A DNA stretch of 11,894 bases, taken from assembly GCA_026770585.1 (NCBI GenBank), contig MU646429.1, positions 82,328 through 94,221 on the forward strand. Direction: 5' to 3'. Numbering within the stretch: position 1 is the first letter of the stretch; every line of letters starts with the position of its first letter. Below are positions 5,628-10,919 of this stretch, one piece after another. A program made the position numbers and the translations under genes. Source of the DNA: Baffinella frigidus. Its lineage: Eukaryota; Cryptophyceae; Cryptomonadales; Baffinellaceae. The notes under the pieces were generated by a model. That model had not been told where the DNA came from. It worked only from the letters and a program-made list of their open reading frames with translations, and made no database searches.

Positions 5628-5872
5628 TCAAGGGGTGAGAGGTTCGGGGGTTGAGGGCTGAGGGGTTAGGGTTGAGGGGTTCAGCCGCAAGGGCCTTTCA
5701 TATGAAAGGTTCAGCTGATCCCCGGCTCTGAATCTCCGCACCCCACCACAGAGTGGGCGTCGGAGGATAGTGTAGATGACCTTTTGTACTGGAGTTTATG
5801 CTTTCAATATTTTTTGTGGCGAGCCCAGTTTTACTTTAGGGGTTGGGGTCCAGGGTTGAGGGTTTGGGGGGA
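5628..5872 (+). repeat. Degenerate telomere-like blocks with a 16-bp palindrome
   Basis: G-rich TTGAGGG/TTAGGGG blocks occupy about 5628-5690 and 5835-5872. Between them lies the perfect palindrome CCTTTCATATGAAAGG (5694-5709) and a TTTTGTACTGG word near 5781. No gene is visible. Confidence 0.6.
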
Positions 5873-5890
5873 GACGCGTCGCGCCCGCGC

Positions 5891-5920
5891 CACTTTCGGG
5901 ATTGCTGAATCCCGAAAGTG
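5891..5920. other. Perfect hairpin, 13-bp stem with 4-base loop
   Basis: CACTTTCGGGATT (5891-5903) pairs exactly with 5908-5920 around GCTG. No poly-T follows and no gene ends here, so I do not call it a terminator. It lies 30 bp left of element C. Confidence 0.75.
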
Positions 5921-5949
5921 CATGGCAGGGTTCACACGCGGCAGAACTA

Positions 5950-6111
5950 ATGCGAAAAGCTAACGCCAGCGGACCCCTTAGCCTACGGTAGGAACCCCCC
6001 CTCCTCCTACGACGTTTAGAACAAAAAGGTCTTCAAAAGTCGCAGGAGGGGGGCTGCTACCGTAGGCAACCTGTAGGCTCTAAGTACCTCGCTGGCGTTA
6101 GCTTTTTGCAT
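5950..6111. mobile_element. Element C: MITE-like nested inverted-repeat element (162 bp)
   Basis: Terminal arms 5950-5971 and 6090-6111 are inverted with one mismatch (core AAAGCTAACGCCAGCG). A second arm pair GCCTACGGTAG (5981-5991) and CTACCGTAGGC (6057-6067) lies inside. Then a C-rich arm (about 5995-6013) pairs with a G-rich arm (about 6039-6054). Most of the element can fold into one long stem. No clear target-site duplication and no ORF. The CCTACGGTAGG core is shared with element B. Confidence 0.7.
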
Positions 6112-6143
6112 GAGAACGGAGCATTCGGCAATGTTGGCAAAAG

Positions 6144-6341
6144 TTAATATACACCACTTAACCATCCCAGCGACTTGGCGAAATCAGACCTCACCTCCAG
6201 AAACAGATCTCGCCGAGGATGACCTCCCGGTACCGGCACCGAAAACAGCTTAAGCGAAATGAACCCGCAACGCACTTCAGGAAACGGGTCTTGAGGACGA
6301 GACACTCTCGGTAGCTGGGGGGGCGAAACCTTCTTAGTCAA
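6144..6341 (-). repeat. Tandem repeat of about 79 bp with an open minus frame
   Basis: Two diverged units (CAGAAACAGATCTCG at 6199 and CAGGAAACGGGTCTTG at 6278). A third partial unit is at about 6556-6600. The minus frame reads LPRVSRPQDPFPEVRC and VPGGHPRRDLFLEVRS in the two units. A few differences are silent (D, E, R), but replacements are as common, so coding is not established. Confidence 0.45.
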
Positions 6342-6342
6342 C

Positions 6343-6429
6343 CATCCTCAGGTCGACCCTCTGGGTTCGCGGTACAAATTCGTCAATTTTTGAGTGAAAA
6401 CGAGCGACTGAGGAAGAGTGAGGCCTCAC
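6343..6429 (+). repeat. 87-bp inverted repeat, left arm
   Basis: Reverse complement of 6676-6762 with seven mismatches and no gaps. It contains the GGTTCGCGGTAC dispersed repeat and ends in the palindrome GTGAGGCCTCAC. In the frame SRYKFVNF this copy has a stop (TGA) where the other arm has GGA. Confidence 0.85.
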
Positions 6430-6613
6430 TGCAGGTCTGTGGCGCCGTAGGGCAAGCCAGCGTGGTCGAAATACACACACAACTCAACGAACCCGAACAT
6501 GACTTAACGATGTCGAAAAAAACCCAACCTGAACCCTAAACTCTAAACCCTCGTCAGGAAACGGACCTCGAGGAGCAGACACTCTCGGTAGCCCCGTGGG
6601 GAAGCGGAGCCAG
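6430..6613. other. Spacer between repeats, no gene
   Basis: Contains a short telomere-like piece (6526-6551) and, at about 6553-6600, a copy of the AGGAAACGG...ACACTCTCGGTAGC repeat also seen at 6278-6316. Nothing else recognised. Confidence 0.5.
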
Positions 6614-6675
6614 CTTCAATCCGGAGAGGATCCCGCCTGCTACTATGGCGCTCATCAACCGGATTCAGACCTGCG
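6614..6675 (+). CDS. Module M4 copy 1
   Basis: First of four 62-bp copies. It is preceded by CCAG and followed by GTGAG, like an exon between splice sites. The frame reads SFNPERIPPATMALINRIQTC (taking the S from the AG). Of 18 variable codon positions across the four copies, ten are third positions. A reverse frame shares the same third positions, so the strand is less certain than in other modules, but only this + frame is stop-free in all four copies. Family unknown. Confidence 0.35.
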
Positions 6676-6762
6676 GTGAGGCCTCACTCTTCCCCAATCG
6701 CTCGTTCTCGCTCCAAAGTTGACGAATTTGTACCGCGAACCCAGAGCGTCGACCTGAGGATG
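6676..6762 (-). repeat. 87-bp inverted repeat, right arm
   Basis: Begins exactly at the GTGAG following M4 copy 1. An open minus frame (6655-6918, 87 codons) runs through this arm and a related copy near 6885-6915, reading LGSRYKFVNFGARTS here and MSRYTPVNFGPTTS there. Confidence 0.8.
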
Positions 6763-6806
6763 TTCGGTCGACCCGAGTGAGGCAGAGCTAGGACCTGCGG
6801 GGTGAG

Positions 6807-6868
6807 TTTCAATCCGGGGATGATCCCTCCTGCCACTCGCGCGCTCATCGACCGCATCCAGACATGCG
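6807..6868 (+). CDS. Module M4 copy 2
   Basis: Reads FNPGMIPPATRALIDRIQTC, preceded by GTGAG and followed by GTAAGG, which matches the GTRAG donor consensus. It is 193 bp from copy 1. The 40 bp before it (GAGGCAGAGCTAGGACCTGC and on) recur before copy 3. Confidence 0.35.
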
Positions 6869-6980
6869 GTAAGGCTCGTTGTCGGTCCAAAGTTGACGGG
6901 TGTGTACCGCGACATCACAGCGTCAACACGAAGGTAGTCAGCCAGCCCGAGTGAGGCAGAGCTAGGACCTGCGGGGTGAG

Positions 6981-7042
6981 CTTCAATCCGGGGATGGTCC
7001 CATCTGCGACGCTAGCGCTCATCGACCGGATTCAGACATGCG
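6981..7042 (+). CDS. Module M4 copy 3
   Basis: Reads FNPGMVPSATLALIDRIQTC and is followed by GTGACC. Against copy 2 five codons differ silently (P, A, T, R, I) and three by replacement. The frame stays open from here through copy 4 to 7317. Confidence 0.4.
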
Positions 7043-7100
7043 GTGACCACCAGCCCTCGTCGTGCAAATCGCCTTTTTCCATCTCCTTGGTTTCTTCTGG

Positions 7101-7123
7101 AGGTCGCCGGAATCCGGCGACCT
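7101..7123. other. GC-rich hairpin, 10-bp stem with 3-base loop
   Basis: AGGTCGCCGG, AAT, CCGGCGACCT: a perfect stem between M4 copies 3 and 4. No T-run follows. The role is unknown. Confidence 0.75.
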
Positions 7124-7166
7124 GTGGTACACATCAGGGGTCTCGACAGAGAGGATTTTCTCCCAC

Positions 7167-7228
7167 TCTGAGACCGGGGATGATGCCGGCTGCGACGCTG
7201 GCGCTTATCGTTCGGATCCAGACATGCG
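7167..7228 (+). CDS. Module M4 copy 4
   Basis: Reads LRPGMMPAATLALIVRIQTC and is followed by GTGAGC. The first 10 bases are diverged and lack the leading AG. Open through EHSLKARKGT to a TAG at 7315-7317, crossing copy 3 of the TTTTGTACTGG repeat. Confidence 0.35.
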
Positions 7229-7231
7229 GTG

Positions 7232-7320
7232 AGCACTCACTCAAGGCCAGAAAGGGGACTATTTTAAAATGCGAAGTGGTGTCACGACTTCGTTTTGTAC
7301 TGGGGGCGGTCACGTAGTTC
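7232..7320 (+). repeat. Dispersed TTTTGTACTGG repeat, copy 3
   Basis: Related to 5050-5145 and 5459-5535: the ACTATTTTA word, GTCACGACTTCG, TTTTGTACTGG and GGTCACGTAG in the same order. Confidence 0.6.
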
Positions 7321-7396
7321 CCCGAGTTTCGCCTGGACCAACGACTTTTAGGAAGAAACGCGTTTTTAAAACAGGCACCCATCCTCCACCCTCCTC

Positions 7397-7450
7397 CACC
7401 CGAAACCCGAAACCCCAACCCCTAAACCCCTACACTAAACCCTAAACCCT
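7397..7450 (-). repeat. Degenerate CCCTAAA array
   Basis: C-rich heptamers with CCCGAAA and CCCCTAC variants, ending directly against M2 copy 1. Confidence 0.8.
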
Positions 7451-7519
7451 GCAGGGCATTTTGCGGTAGGGCCCGTGGTCGACCTAGCGATGTCGCAAAC
7501 GAGCGGCCTGGGCAACACT
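7451..7519 (+). CDS. Module M2 copy 1
   Basis: A 23-codon module starting AGHFAVGPVVDLAMSQTSGL and ending GNT, bounded by telomere-like DNA on both sides. Against copy 3, eight codons differ silently (F, G, P, V, V, L, G, G) and three change conservatively (A/S, L/M, T/S). It follows AACCCTGCAG, which resembles a 3' splice site. After GNT the frame meets a TAA in the next telomere-like block. Family unknown. Confidence 0.5.
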
Positions 7520-7522
7520 AGA

Positions 7523-7665
7523 CCCTAAACTCTAACCCCTAAACTCCGAACCCCAAATTCCAAACCCCAAACCCCAAACCCCAAACCCCAAACCCCAAAC
7601 CCCAGACCCCAAACCCCAAACCCCAAACTCCAAACCCCAAACCCCAAACCCCAATACCGAAACCC
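7523..7665 (-). repeat. CCCCAAA-rich telomere-like array
   Basis: About 15 near-identical CCCCAAA units, with a few CCCTAAA-type units at the left. A block dominated by one variant points to local copying rather than telomerase synthesis. Confidence 0.9.
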
Positions 7666-7734
7666 GCAAGTCATTTCGCGGTAGGCCTAGTGGTGGGCCT
7701 AGCAATGTCGCAAACGAGCGGGCTTGGCAACACT
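7666..7734 (+). CDS. Module M2 copy 2
   Basis: Reads ASHFAVGLVVGLAMSQTSGL then GNT. Against copy 1 it has six silent differences and three replacements. The AG before CAT is shifted by one base relative to the other copies, so if splicing used it the frame would not match. The frame closes at a TAA just downstream. Confidence 0.45.
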
Positions 7735-7735
7735 A

Positions 7736-7782
7736 ATGCCTAAACCCTCAACAGTAAACCCTCAACACCGAACCCGAAACCC
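7736..7782 (-). repeat. Short telomere-like block
   Basis: CCCTAAA, CCCTCAA and CCCGAAA variants separate M2 copies 2 and 3. Confidence 0.75.
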
Positions 7783-7932
7783 GCAGGGCATTTCGCGGTA
7801 GGTCCAGTAGTGGACCTGTCGATGTCGCAAACGAGCGGGATGGGGAACTCGGAGCCGTGGTCGCAGCCGGCGGTCAACGGCGACGTTGTGGTCCTTGTCA
7901 ACCTCGGTTCTACCCTCAACCCTAAACTTTAA
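7783..7932 (+). CDS. Module M2 copy 3 with a C-terminal extension
   Basis: Reads AGHFAVGPVVDLSMSQTSGM, GNS, then EPWSQPAVNGDVVVLVNLGS and TLNPKL to a TAA at 7930-7932. It is the longest M2 copy and the only one with the extension, whose codons are mostly C or G ending (GTT GTG GTC CTT GTC AAC CTC). The stop and last codons come from the following telomere-like array. It could be the last exon of a gene or a truncated internal exon. Product unknown. Confidence 0.5.
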   Translation, partial: AGHFAVGPVVDLSMSQTSGMGNSEPWSQPAVNGDVVVLVNLGSTLNPKL

Positions 7933-8252
7933 GCCCTAACCCCTAATTTCACACTGAACCCTGAACCCTGAATCCTGGACCTTGAACCCTGCACCCCGAA
8001 CCATAAACCATAAACCATAAACCATAAACCATAAACCATAAACCATAAACCATAAACCATAAACCCTGAAACCTGAACCCTGAACCTTGAACCCTGAACC
8101 GTAAACCCTGAACCCTGAACCCTGAACCCTGAACCCTGAACCCTGAACCCTGAACCTTGAACCCTGCACCCTAGACCCTAAACCCTAAACCCTAAACCCT
8201 AAACCCTAAACCCTAAACCCTAAACCCTAAACCCTAAACCCCAAACCCTAAA
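7933..8252 (-). repeat. Telomere-like array made of uniform variant blocks
   Basis: Nine perfect CCATAAA units at 8001-8063, seven perfect CCCTGAA at 8106-8154, and nine perfect CCCTAAA at 8176-8238, with mixed units between. The order of pure blocks indicates separate local amplifications of variant heptamers. Confidence 0.95.
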
Positions 8253-8460
8253 CCAGGGTCAGACAACATCTTCACACTCACGCCTTCCTACGAAACCCGC
8301 CGAATGTACTCCCCTAAACCCTAACCCTAACCGTAACCCCAACCCTAACCCCAACCCCAACCCTAACCCAAACCCAAAACACTACACCCTCAACTTCTGA
8401 GCTTTACGGGATTGACGTGAGAAAAAAACGGGGTTGACATGAGAGAAACTCTTCCCGCTA
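8253..8460. repeat. Short unique piece, then hexamer-type CCCTAA/CCCCAA block
   Basis: 8256-8310 is unique sequence with no gene. About 8311-8380 has units of six rather than seven bases (CCCTAA, CCCCAA), a change of period from the neighbouring arrays. 8381-8460 is unremarkable, with two short GGGATTGACGTGAGA/GGGTTGACATGAGA words. Confidence 0.6.
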
Positions 8461-8462
8461 GC

Positions 8463-8560
8463 AGTGCATCAAGTCGTCTCTCCTCACGGCGAGTACTGCC
8501 GCCAGCACTGGGTCCCTGCCAATAAGTTGCATCAAATCGTGTCTCCCTCTCTCGGCCCCT
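8463..8560 (+). repeat. TTGCATCAAGTCGTCTCTCC repeats leading to M6
   Basis: TGCATCAAGTCGTCTCTCC (8465), TTGCATCAAATCGTGTCTCC (8527), TTGCATTAAGTCGTCTCTCC (8699) and TTGCATTAACTCAACTCTCT (8807) each precede a pyrimidine-rich tract. The last three lie upstream of M6 copies a, b and c. The frame HQVVSP/HQIVSP shows silent and conservative changes, but the third has a stop. Confidence 0.55.
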
Positions 8561-8593
8561 CACGCCTGACCCCTCAACCCTGCGCTGGGCAGG

Positions 8594-8623
8594 GATCCGG
8601 TGCTAGCGGCTCTCATGTACTGA
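8594..8623 (+). pseudogene. Module M6 copy a, decayed
   Basis: Reads DPVLAALMY then a TGA. The downstream sequence still aligns with copy c (GACTATGACAT, then CTGAAAGACA) but with indels, so this copy is broken. Confidence 0.45.
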
Positions 8624-8732
8624 CTATGACATGTCATGCTGAAAGACACTCTCCGCAATGCCTCTTTTTTGCTATTAAGGTTTAGGGTTCAGGGTTCTGT
8701 TGCATTAAGTCGTCTCTCCCTCTCGCGGAAGG

Positions 8733-8762
8733 GCCCCAGTGCTAGCGGCAGTGCTCTCCTAA
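8733..8762 (+). pseudogene. Module M6 copy b, truncated
   Basis: Reads APVLAAVLS then TAA where copy c has the tryptophan codon TGG. In PVLAAVLS four of eight codons differ from copy c and all four are silent (P, A, L, S). It follows CTCTCCCTCTCGCGGAAG. Confidence 0.45.
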
Positions 8763-8817
8763 ATGCCTGAGTTGTAATATTAAGTTGCCTTTGTCCCATT
8801 AAGTTGCATTAACTCAA

Positions 8818-8942
8818 CTCTCTCTGTCTGTCTGTCTCTCTCTCTCTCTCCCTCCCTCCCTCCCTCCCTCTCTCCCTCTCTCCCTCCCTCCCTCTCTCCC
8901 TCTCTCTCCCTCTCTCTCCCTCCCTCCCTCTCTCTCTCTCTC
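8818..8942. repeat. CT / CCCT microsatellite
   Basis: A pure pyrimidine run of CT, CTGT, CCCT and CTCCCT units. It occupies the place of the short pyrimidine tract found before M6 copy b, as if that tract had expanded. Polypurine/polypyrimidine runs like this can form triplex DNA. Confidence 0.95.
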
Positions 8943-8952
8943 CTCGCGGCAG

Positions 8953-9018
8953 GGATCCGGTGCTAGCGGCGGTGCTGTCGTGGACAGACTATGACATCGA
9001 CGTCCTCCTGAAAGACAG
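8953..9018 (+). CDS. Module M6 copy c, best exon candidate of this family
   Basis: Exactly 66 bases from the G after CTCGCGGCAG to the AG before GTACAA, so it fits between a 3' splice site with a long pyrimidine tract and a 5' splice site AG/GTACAA. The frame reads DPVLAAVLSWTDYDIDVLLK then DR. A length divisible by three would let it be duplicated or skipped without shifting frame. The W/D/Y-containing second half is present in open form only in this copy. Family unknown. Confidence 0.45.
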
Positions 9019-9107
9019 GTACAATAGAGAGAGCGAGAGAGAGAGAGCGAGAGGGACAGAGAGAGAGAGAGAATGCACGAAACCCTGATCTGTGAGAGTC
9101 AGAGAGG

Positions 9108-9139
<32 letters not shown>

Positions 9140-9183
9140 CAATGCACGAACCCCTGATCTCTGAGAGAGAGAGAGAGTGCGAC

Positions 9184-9216
<33 letters not shown>

Positions 9217-9240
9217 GAATGCACGAAACCCTGACCTCTG
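9019..9240. repeat. GA microsatellite with three copies of AATGCACGAAACCCTGATCT
   Basis: GA runs at about 9026-9071, 9100-9140 and 9160-9217 are separated by the insert AATGCACGAAACCCTGATCT at 9072, 9141 and 9218. This is therefore a compound repeat of about 70-77 bp. Confidence 0.9.
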
Positions 9241-9316
9241 AGTGAGGGGCGACCCGACACTTGAAACCCGAAACCCTAAGCGAGTGAGACAAGACCCTAC
9301 ACCCTACACCCCACAG
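9241..9316. other. Telomere-like bridge before M3
   Basis: Contains CCCGAAACCCTAAG and CCCTACACCCTACACCCCACAG. The last stretch has the look of a 3' splice site ending at 9316. Confidence 0.5.
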
Positions 9317-9412
9317 GTCCCTTCTGGTGCTGTCAGGATCGTCACTTCGTGAGTGGAGATACGGGATCCGTGCAGGACTCGTCGCTGAGTCAGCGACAAG
9401 CATGCGTTGCTT
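9317..9412 (+). CDS. Module M3 copy 1
   Basis: From the base after CACAG the frame reads SLLVLSGSSLREWRYGIRAG then LVAE, to 9389. It then continues differently from copy 2 (SATSMRCF). Against copy 2, 9 of these 24 codons differ and every difference is silent, including AGA versus CGC for arginine. The reverse frame across the same DNA would need a stop and replacements, so the + strand is favoured. Family unknown. Confidence 0.55.
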
Positions 9413-9540
9413 TACAAACAGCCCTTTCTCTCTCGCTCTCTCTCTTCTCTCTCTCTCTCTCGCTCGCTCTCTCTCCCTCTCTCTCTCTCTGTACAAGTTG
9501 CTTTACAAAAAGACCTGCCGCTGTGTTGCTTTACACCGAA
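9398..9540. repeat. GTTGCTTTACA repeats and CT tract
   Basis: GTTGCTTTACA occurs at 9406, 9499 and 9524, each followed by a related AARRCC-type tail. A CT/CTCTCG tract occupies about 9422-9491 between the first and second. Confidence 0.8.
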
Positions 9541-9574
9541 GCCCTTGACACCAAAGCCCGCTCGCTGTGCGCAG

Positions 9575-9656
9575 GTCCCTCCTAGTGCTGTCAGGCTCAT
9601 CACTCCGGGAGTGGCGCTACGGAATCCGCGCAGGACTCGTCGCTGAGTTCAAGGTC
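9575..9656 (+). CDS. Module M3 copy 2
   Basis: Follows TGTGCGCAG. Reads SLLVLSGSSLREWRYGIRAG, then LVAEFKV. The codons just before give RRS, and the sequence CGCAGGTCC links it to the LLRRS ends of M7 near 11180 and 11570. The frame continues into the purine tract to the right. AAG/GTCCGG at 9653-9654 is a weak possible donor, shared with copy 3 (AAG/GTCCCA). Confidence 0.55.
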
Positions 9657-9762
9657 CGGAGAGGGAGAGGGGGAGGGAGACGGGAGAGAGGGGGGGGGGA
9701 GAGAGAGGGGGCGAGAGGGATACAGAGGGATGCAGAGGAAGCGAGACAGAGCGAGAGAGAGA

Positions 9763-9793
<31 letters not shown>

Positions 9794-9918
9794 GGAGAGA
9801 GGGAGGGAGAGGGAGAGACAGAGAGAGACAGAGAGAGACAGAGACCCGTAGATACAGAGAGAGAGAGAGGGAGGGAGGGAGGGAGAGGGAGAGACAGAGA
9901 GAGACAGAGAGAGACAGA
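9655..9918. repeat. Polypurine GA/GGGA/GACA tract
   Basis: About 260 bases almost purely A and G on the top strand, with GT run GTGTGTGTG near 9762. A unit containing AGACAGAGACCCGTAGATA is repeated at 76 bp (9839 and 9915). Both strands are open over long stretches (ERERER or SLSLSL), which is low-complexity translation and not evidence of a gene. Confidence 0.9.
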
Positions 9919-9925
9919 GACCCGT

Positions 9926-10171
9926 AGATACGGGATCCGCGCCGGCCTCGTCGCTGACTTCAAGGTCCCAACCGCCCCGCCTCAGAACCGACATTTTCTT
10001 TCGCTCCAGAACCGCTATACAAGCCCGCCTCAGAACCTATCCAGAGCCCACCCCAGAACCGAGCCCCGCCTGAGAAACCGAGACCTGAAGGGGTTCCGGT
10101 TTGTTTGGTACAGAATGGGCCGCAGGCGTGGCGTGTGCAAGATGACCACCCTCTCGCTCCCCCGAGCCTGA
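9926..10171 (+). CDS. Module M3 copy 3 with a longer open C-terminal part
   Basis: Reads RYGIRAGLVADFKV, matching M3 from its middle (E to D replacement, A and G silent changes). It stays open as PTAPPQNRHFLSLQNRY, then on through DLKGFRFVWYRMGRRRGVCK to a TGA at 10169-10171. The first half of the module is missing, replaced by purine repeat. The PPQN part comes from a loose repeat of CGCCTCAGAACC (9978, 10027 and related words between). The last 35 codons are not repetitive and are basic. Product unknown. Confidence 0.4.
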   Translation, partial: RYGIRAGLVADFKVPTAPPQNRHFLSLQNRYTSPPQNLSRAHPRTEPRLRNRDLKGFRFVWYRMGRRRGVCKMTTLSLPRA

Positions 10172-10211
10172 GCTTTGCGCGGCCGTGCGGCGTGCGCAAT
10201 CAACGCTACAA

Positions 10212-10308
10212 GGGTTACTCGAGAAAAAATCCACACACGTTTATTCAACGTTTATTAAACGCTGCGTCTCCCCGGCCGCTGCGTCTCTGTGGACTTTTCG
10301 AGTAACCC
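10212..10308. repeat. Foldback with GGGTTACTCGA arms
   Basis: GGGTTACTCGAGAAAAAATC (10212 on) is inverted at 10289-10308 (GTGGACTTTTCGAGTAACCC), with a 3-base indel in the A-run. The loop holds tandem CGTTTATTCAA/CGTTTATTAAA and GCTGCGTCTC twice. The right arm is the CGAGTAACC word that precedes every M7 unit. Confidence 0.65.
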
Positions 10309-10330
10309 CTGTGCCTCCCCCCTCTTGCAG

Positions 10331-10372
10331 GGTGGAGCATCGGGAGTGTGCGACTGGCGGAGAGCAAACCTT
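10331..10372 (+). CDS. Module M7 copy A
   Basis: Follows CGAGTAACCCCTGTGCCTCC and CCCCTCTTGCAG, the best 3' splice-site look-alike in the window (TAAC branch-like word, pyrimidine tract, CAG). Reads GGASGVCDWRRANL, then enters the CT tract. The alternative frame EHRECATGG is also open, but changes among the copies are silent in GGASGVCDWW (GGT/GGA, GGA/GGC) and not in the other. Confidence 0.45.
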
Positions 10373-10448
10373 CTCTCTCTCTCACTCACTCTCACTCACT
10401 CTCTCTCGCCGGACCATACGTTCAAGTAACAGAGCGGCACCCCGGCAG
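10373..10448. repeat. CT tract and M7 linker
   Basis: CTCT/CACT run to about 10409, then CGCCGGACCATACGTTCAAG, TAACAGAGCG and CACCCCGGCAG. The same linker precedes copies C and F. Confidence 0.85.
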
Positions 10449-10485
10449 GGAGGAGCATCGGGAGTGTGCGACTGGCGGGGAGCAA

Positions 10486-10490
<5 letters not shown>
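10449..10490 (+). CDS. Module M7 copy B
   Basis: GGASGVCDWRGANL, then an approximately 95-base CT/CACA tract (10491-10583). Translating onward gives only LSLSLS repeats, so the long open frame at 10185-10973 is not credible as one protein. Confidence 0.45.
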
Positions 10491-10520
<30 letters not shown>

Positions 10521-10540
10521 CACTCTCTCTCTCACACACA

Positions 10541-10583
<43 letters not shown>
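10491..10583. repeat. CT microsatellite with CA insert
   Basis: Nearly pure CT with TTACACA and CACACACACA interruptions. Confidence 0.95.
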
Positions 10584-10585
<2 letters not shown>

Positions 10586-10624
10586 CGGACCATACGTTCA
10601 AGTAACAGAGCGTCACCCCGGCAG

Positions 10625-10723
10625 GGAGGAGCATCGGGAGTGTGCGACTGGTGGGCTCCTACCTCTCTGTATCGAATCTCAGGTTTCAGATCTTGGGTTT
10701 CGGGTAACCGTGTTTTCGAGTAA
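10625..10723 (+). CDS. Module M7 copy C
   Basis: GGASGVCDWWAPTSLYRISG, then FRSWVSGNRVFE and TAA at 10721-10723. Here the CT tract after WW is absent. The WWAPTSL stretch matches copy D with three silent differences (P, T, L). Confidence 0.5.
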   Translation, partial: GGASGVCDWWAPTSLYRISGFRSWVSGNRVFE

Positions 10724-10747
10724 CCCTGTACTTCCCCCCTTCGGCAG

Positions 10748-10830
10748 GGTGAAAAAACGGGAGTGTGTGTTTGGTGGGCTCCAACGTCTCTATGGACGGT
10801 GTTTTCGAGCAACCTCTGCTCAAAACCACT
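10748..10830 (+). CDS. Module M7 copy D, most diverged
   Basis: After CCCCTTCGGCAG reads GEKTGVCVWWAPTSLWTVFS, then NLCSKPL and a stop. Positions outside GVC, WW and APTSL have changed, while the shared positions keep the amino acid through silent changes. This fits real divergence of a coding family better than recent repeat copying. Confidence 0.45.
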
Positions 10831-10874
10831 TTGAAAATGACCTGAATTTTTACCTGTGCTCCCTCCTTCAGAAG

Positions 10875-10919
10875 GGAGGAGCATCGGGAGTGTGCGACTG
10901 GTGGGGGGAAACACTTCTC
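10875..10919 (+). CDS. Module M7 copy E
   Basis: GGASGVCDWWGETLL, following CCCTCCTTCAGAAG, then a CT/C-run tract (10916-10963). Confidence 0.45.

Larger units (their letters stand above)
4936..5700. repeat. Tandem duplication of about 400 bp
   Basis: Landmarks recur in the same order: the M1 header at 4962 and 5373 (411 bp apart), the TTTTGTACTGG block at about 5118 and 5509, the KRAEEG part at 5171 and 5570 (399 bp apart), and the GGGTTGAGGGGTTCAGCCGC block at 5274-5292 and 5671-5689. The left unit is about 4936-5340 and the right about 5345-5700. Confidence 0.75.

Noticed and set aside
5891-5920. Hairpin as a transcription terminator
   Set aside because: No T-run follows, no gene ends upstream, and the window is eukaryotic.
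6655-6918. 87-codon minus frame containing SRYKFVNFG and SRYTPVNFG
   Set aside because: Differences between the copies are mostly replacements, and the + strand copy at 6364 has a stop. It is kept as a repeat and not called a gene.
7936-8169. Minus frame reading GSGFRVQGSGFRV and MVYGLWF repeats
   Set aside because: Direct translation of the heptamer array. Three heptamers make seven codons, so a repetitive peptide without stops is automatic.
8963-9994. Long minus and plus frames reading ERERER or SLSLSL
   Set aside because: Translation of GA/CT microsatellites. The minus frame through M3 carries replacements and a stop where the + frame has only silent changes.
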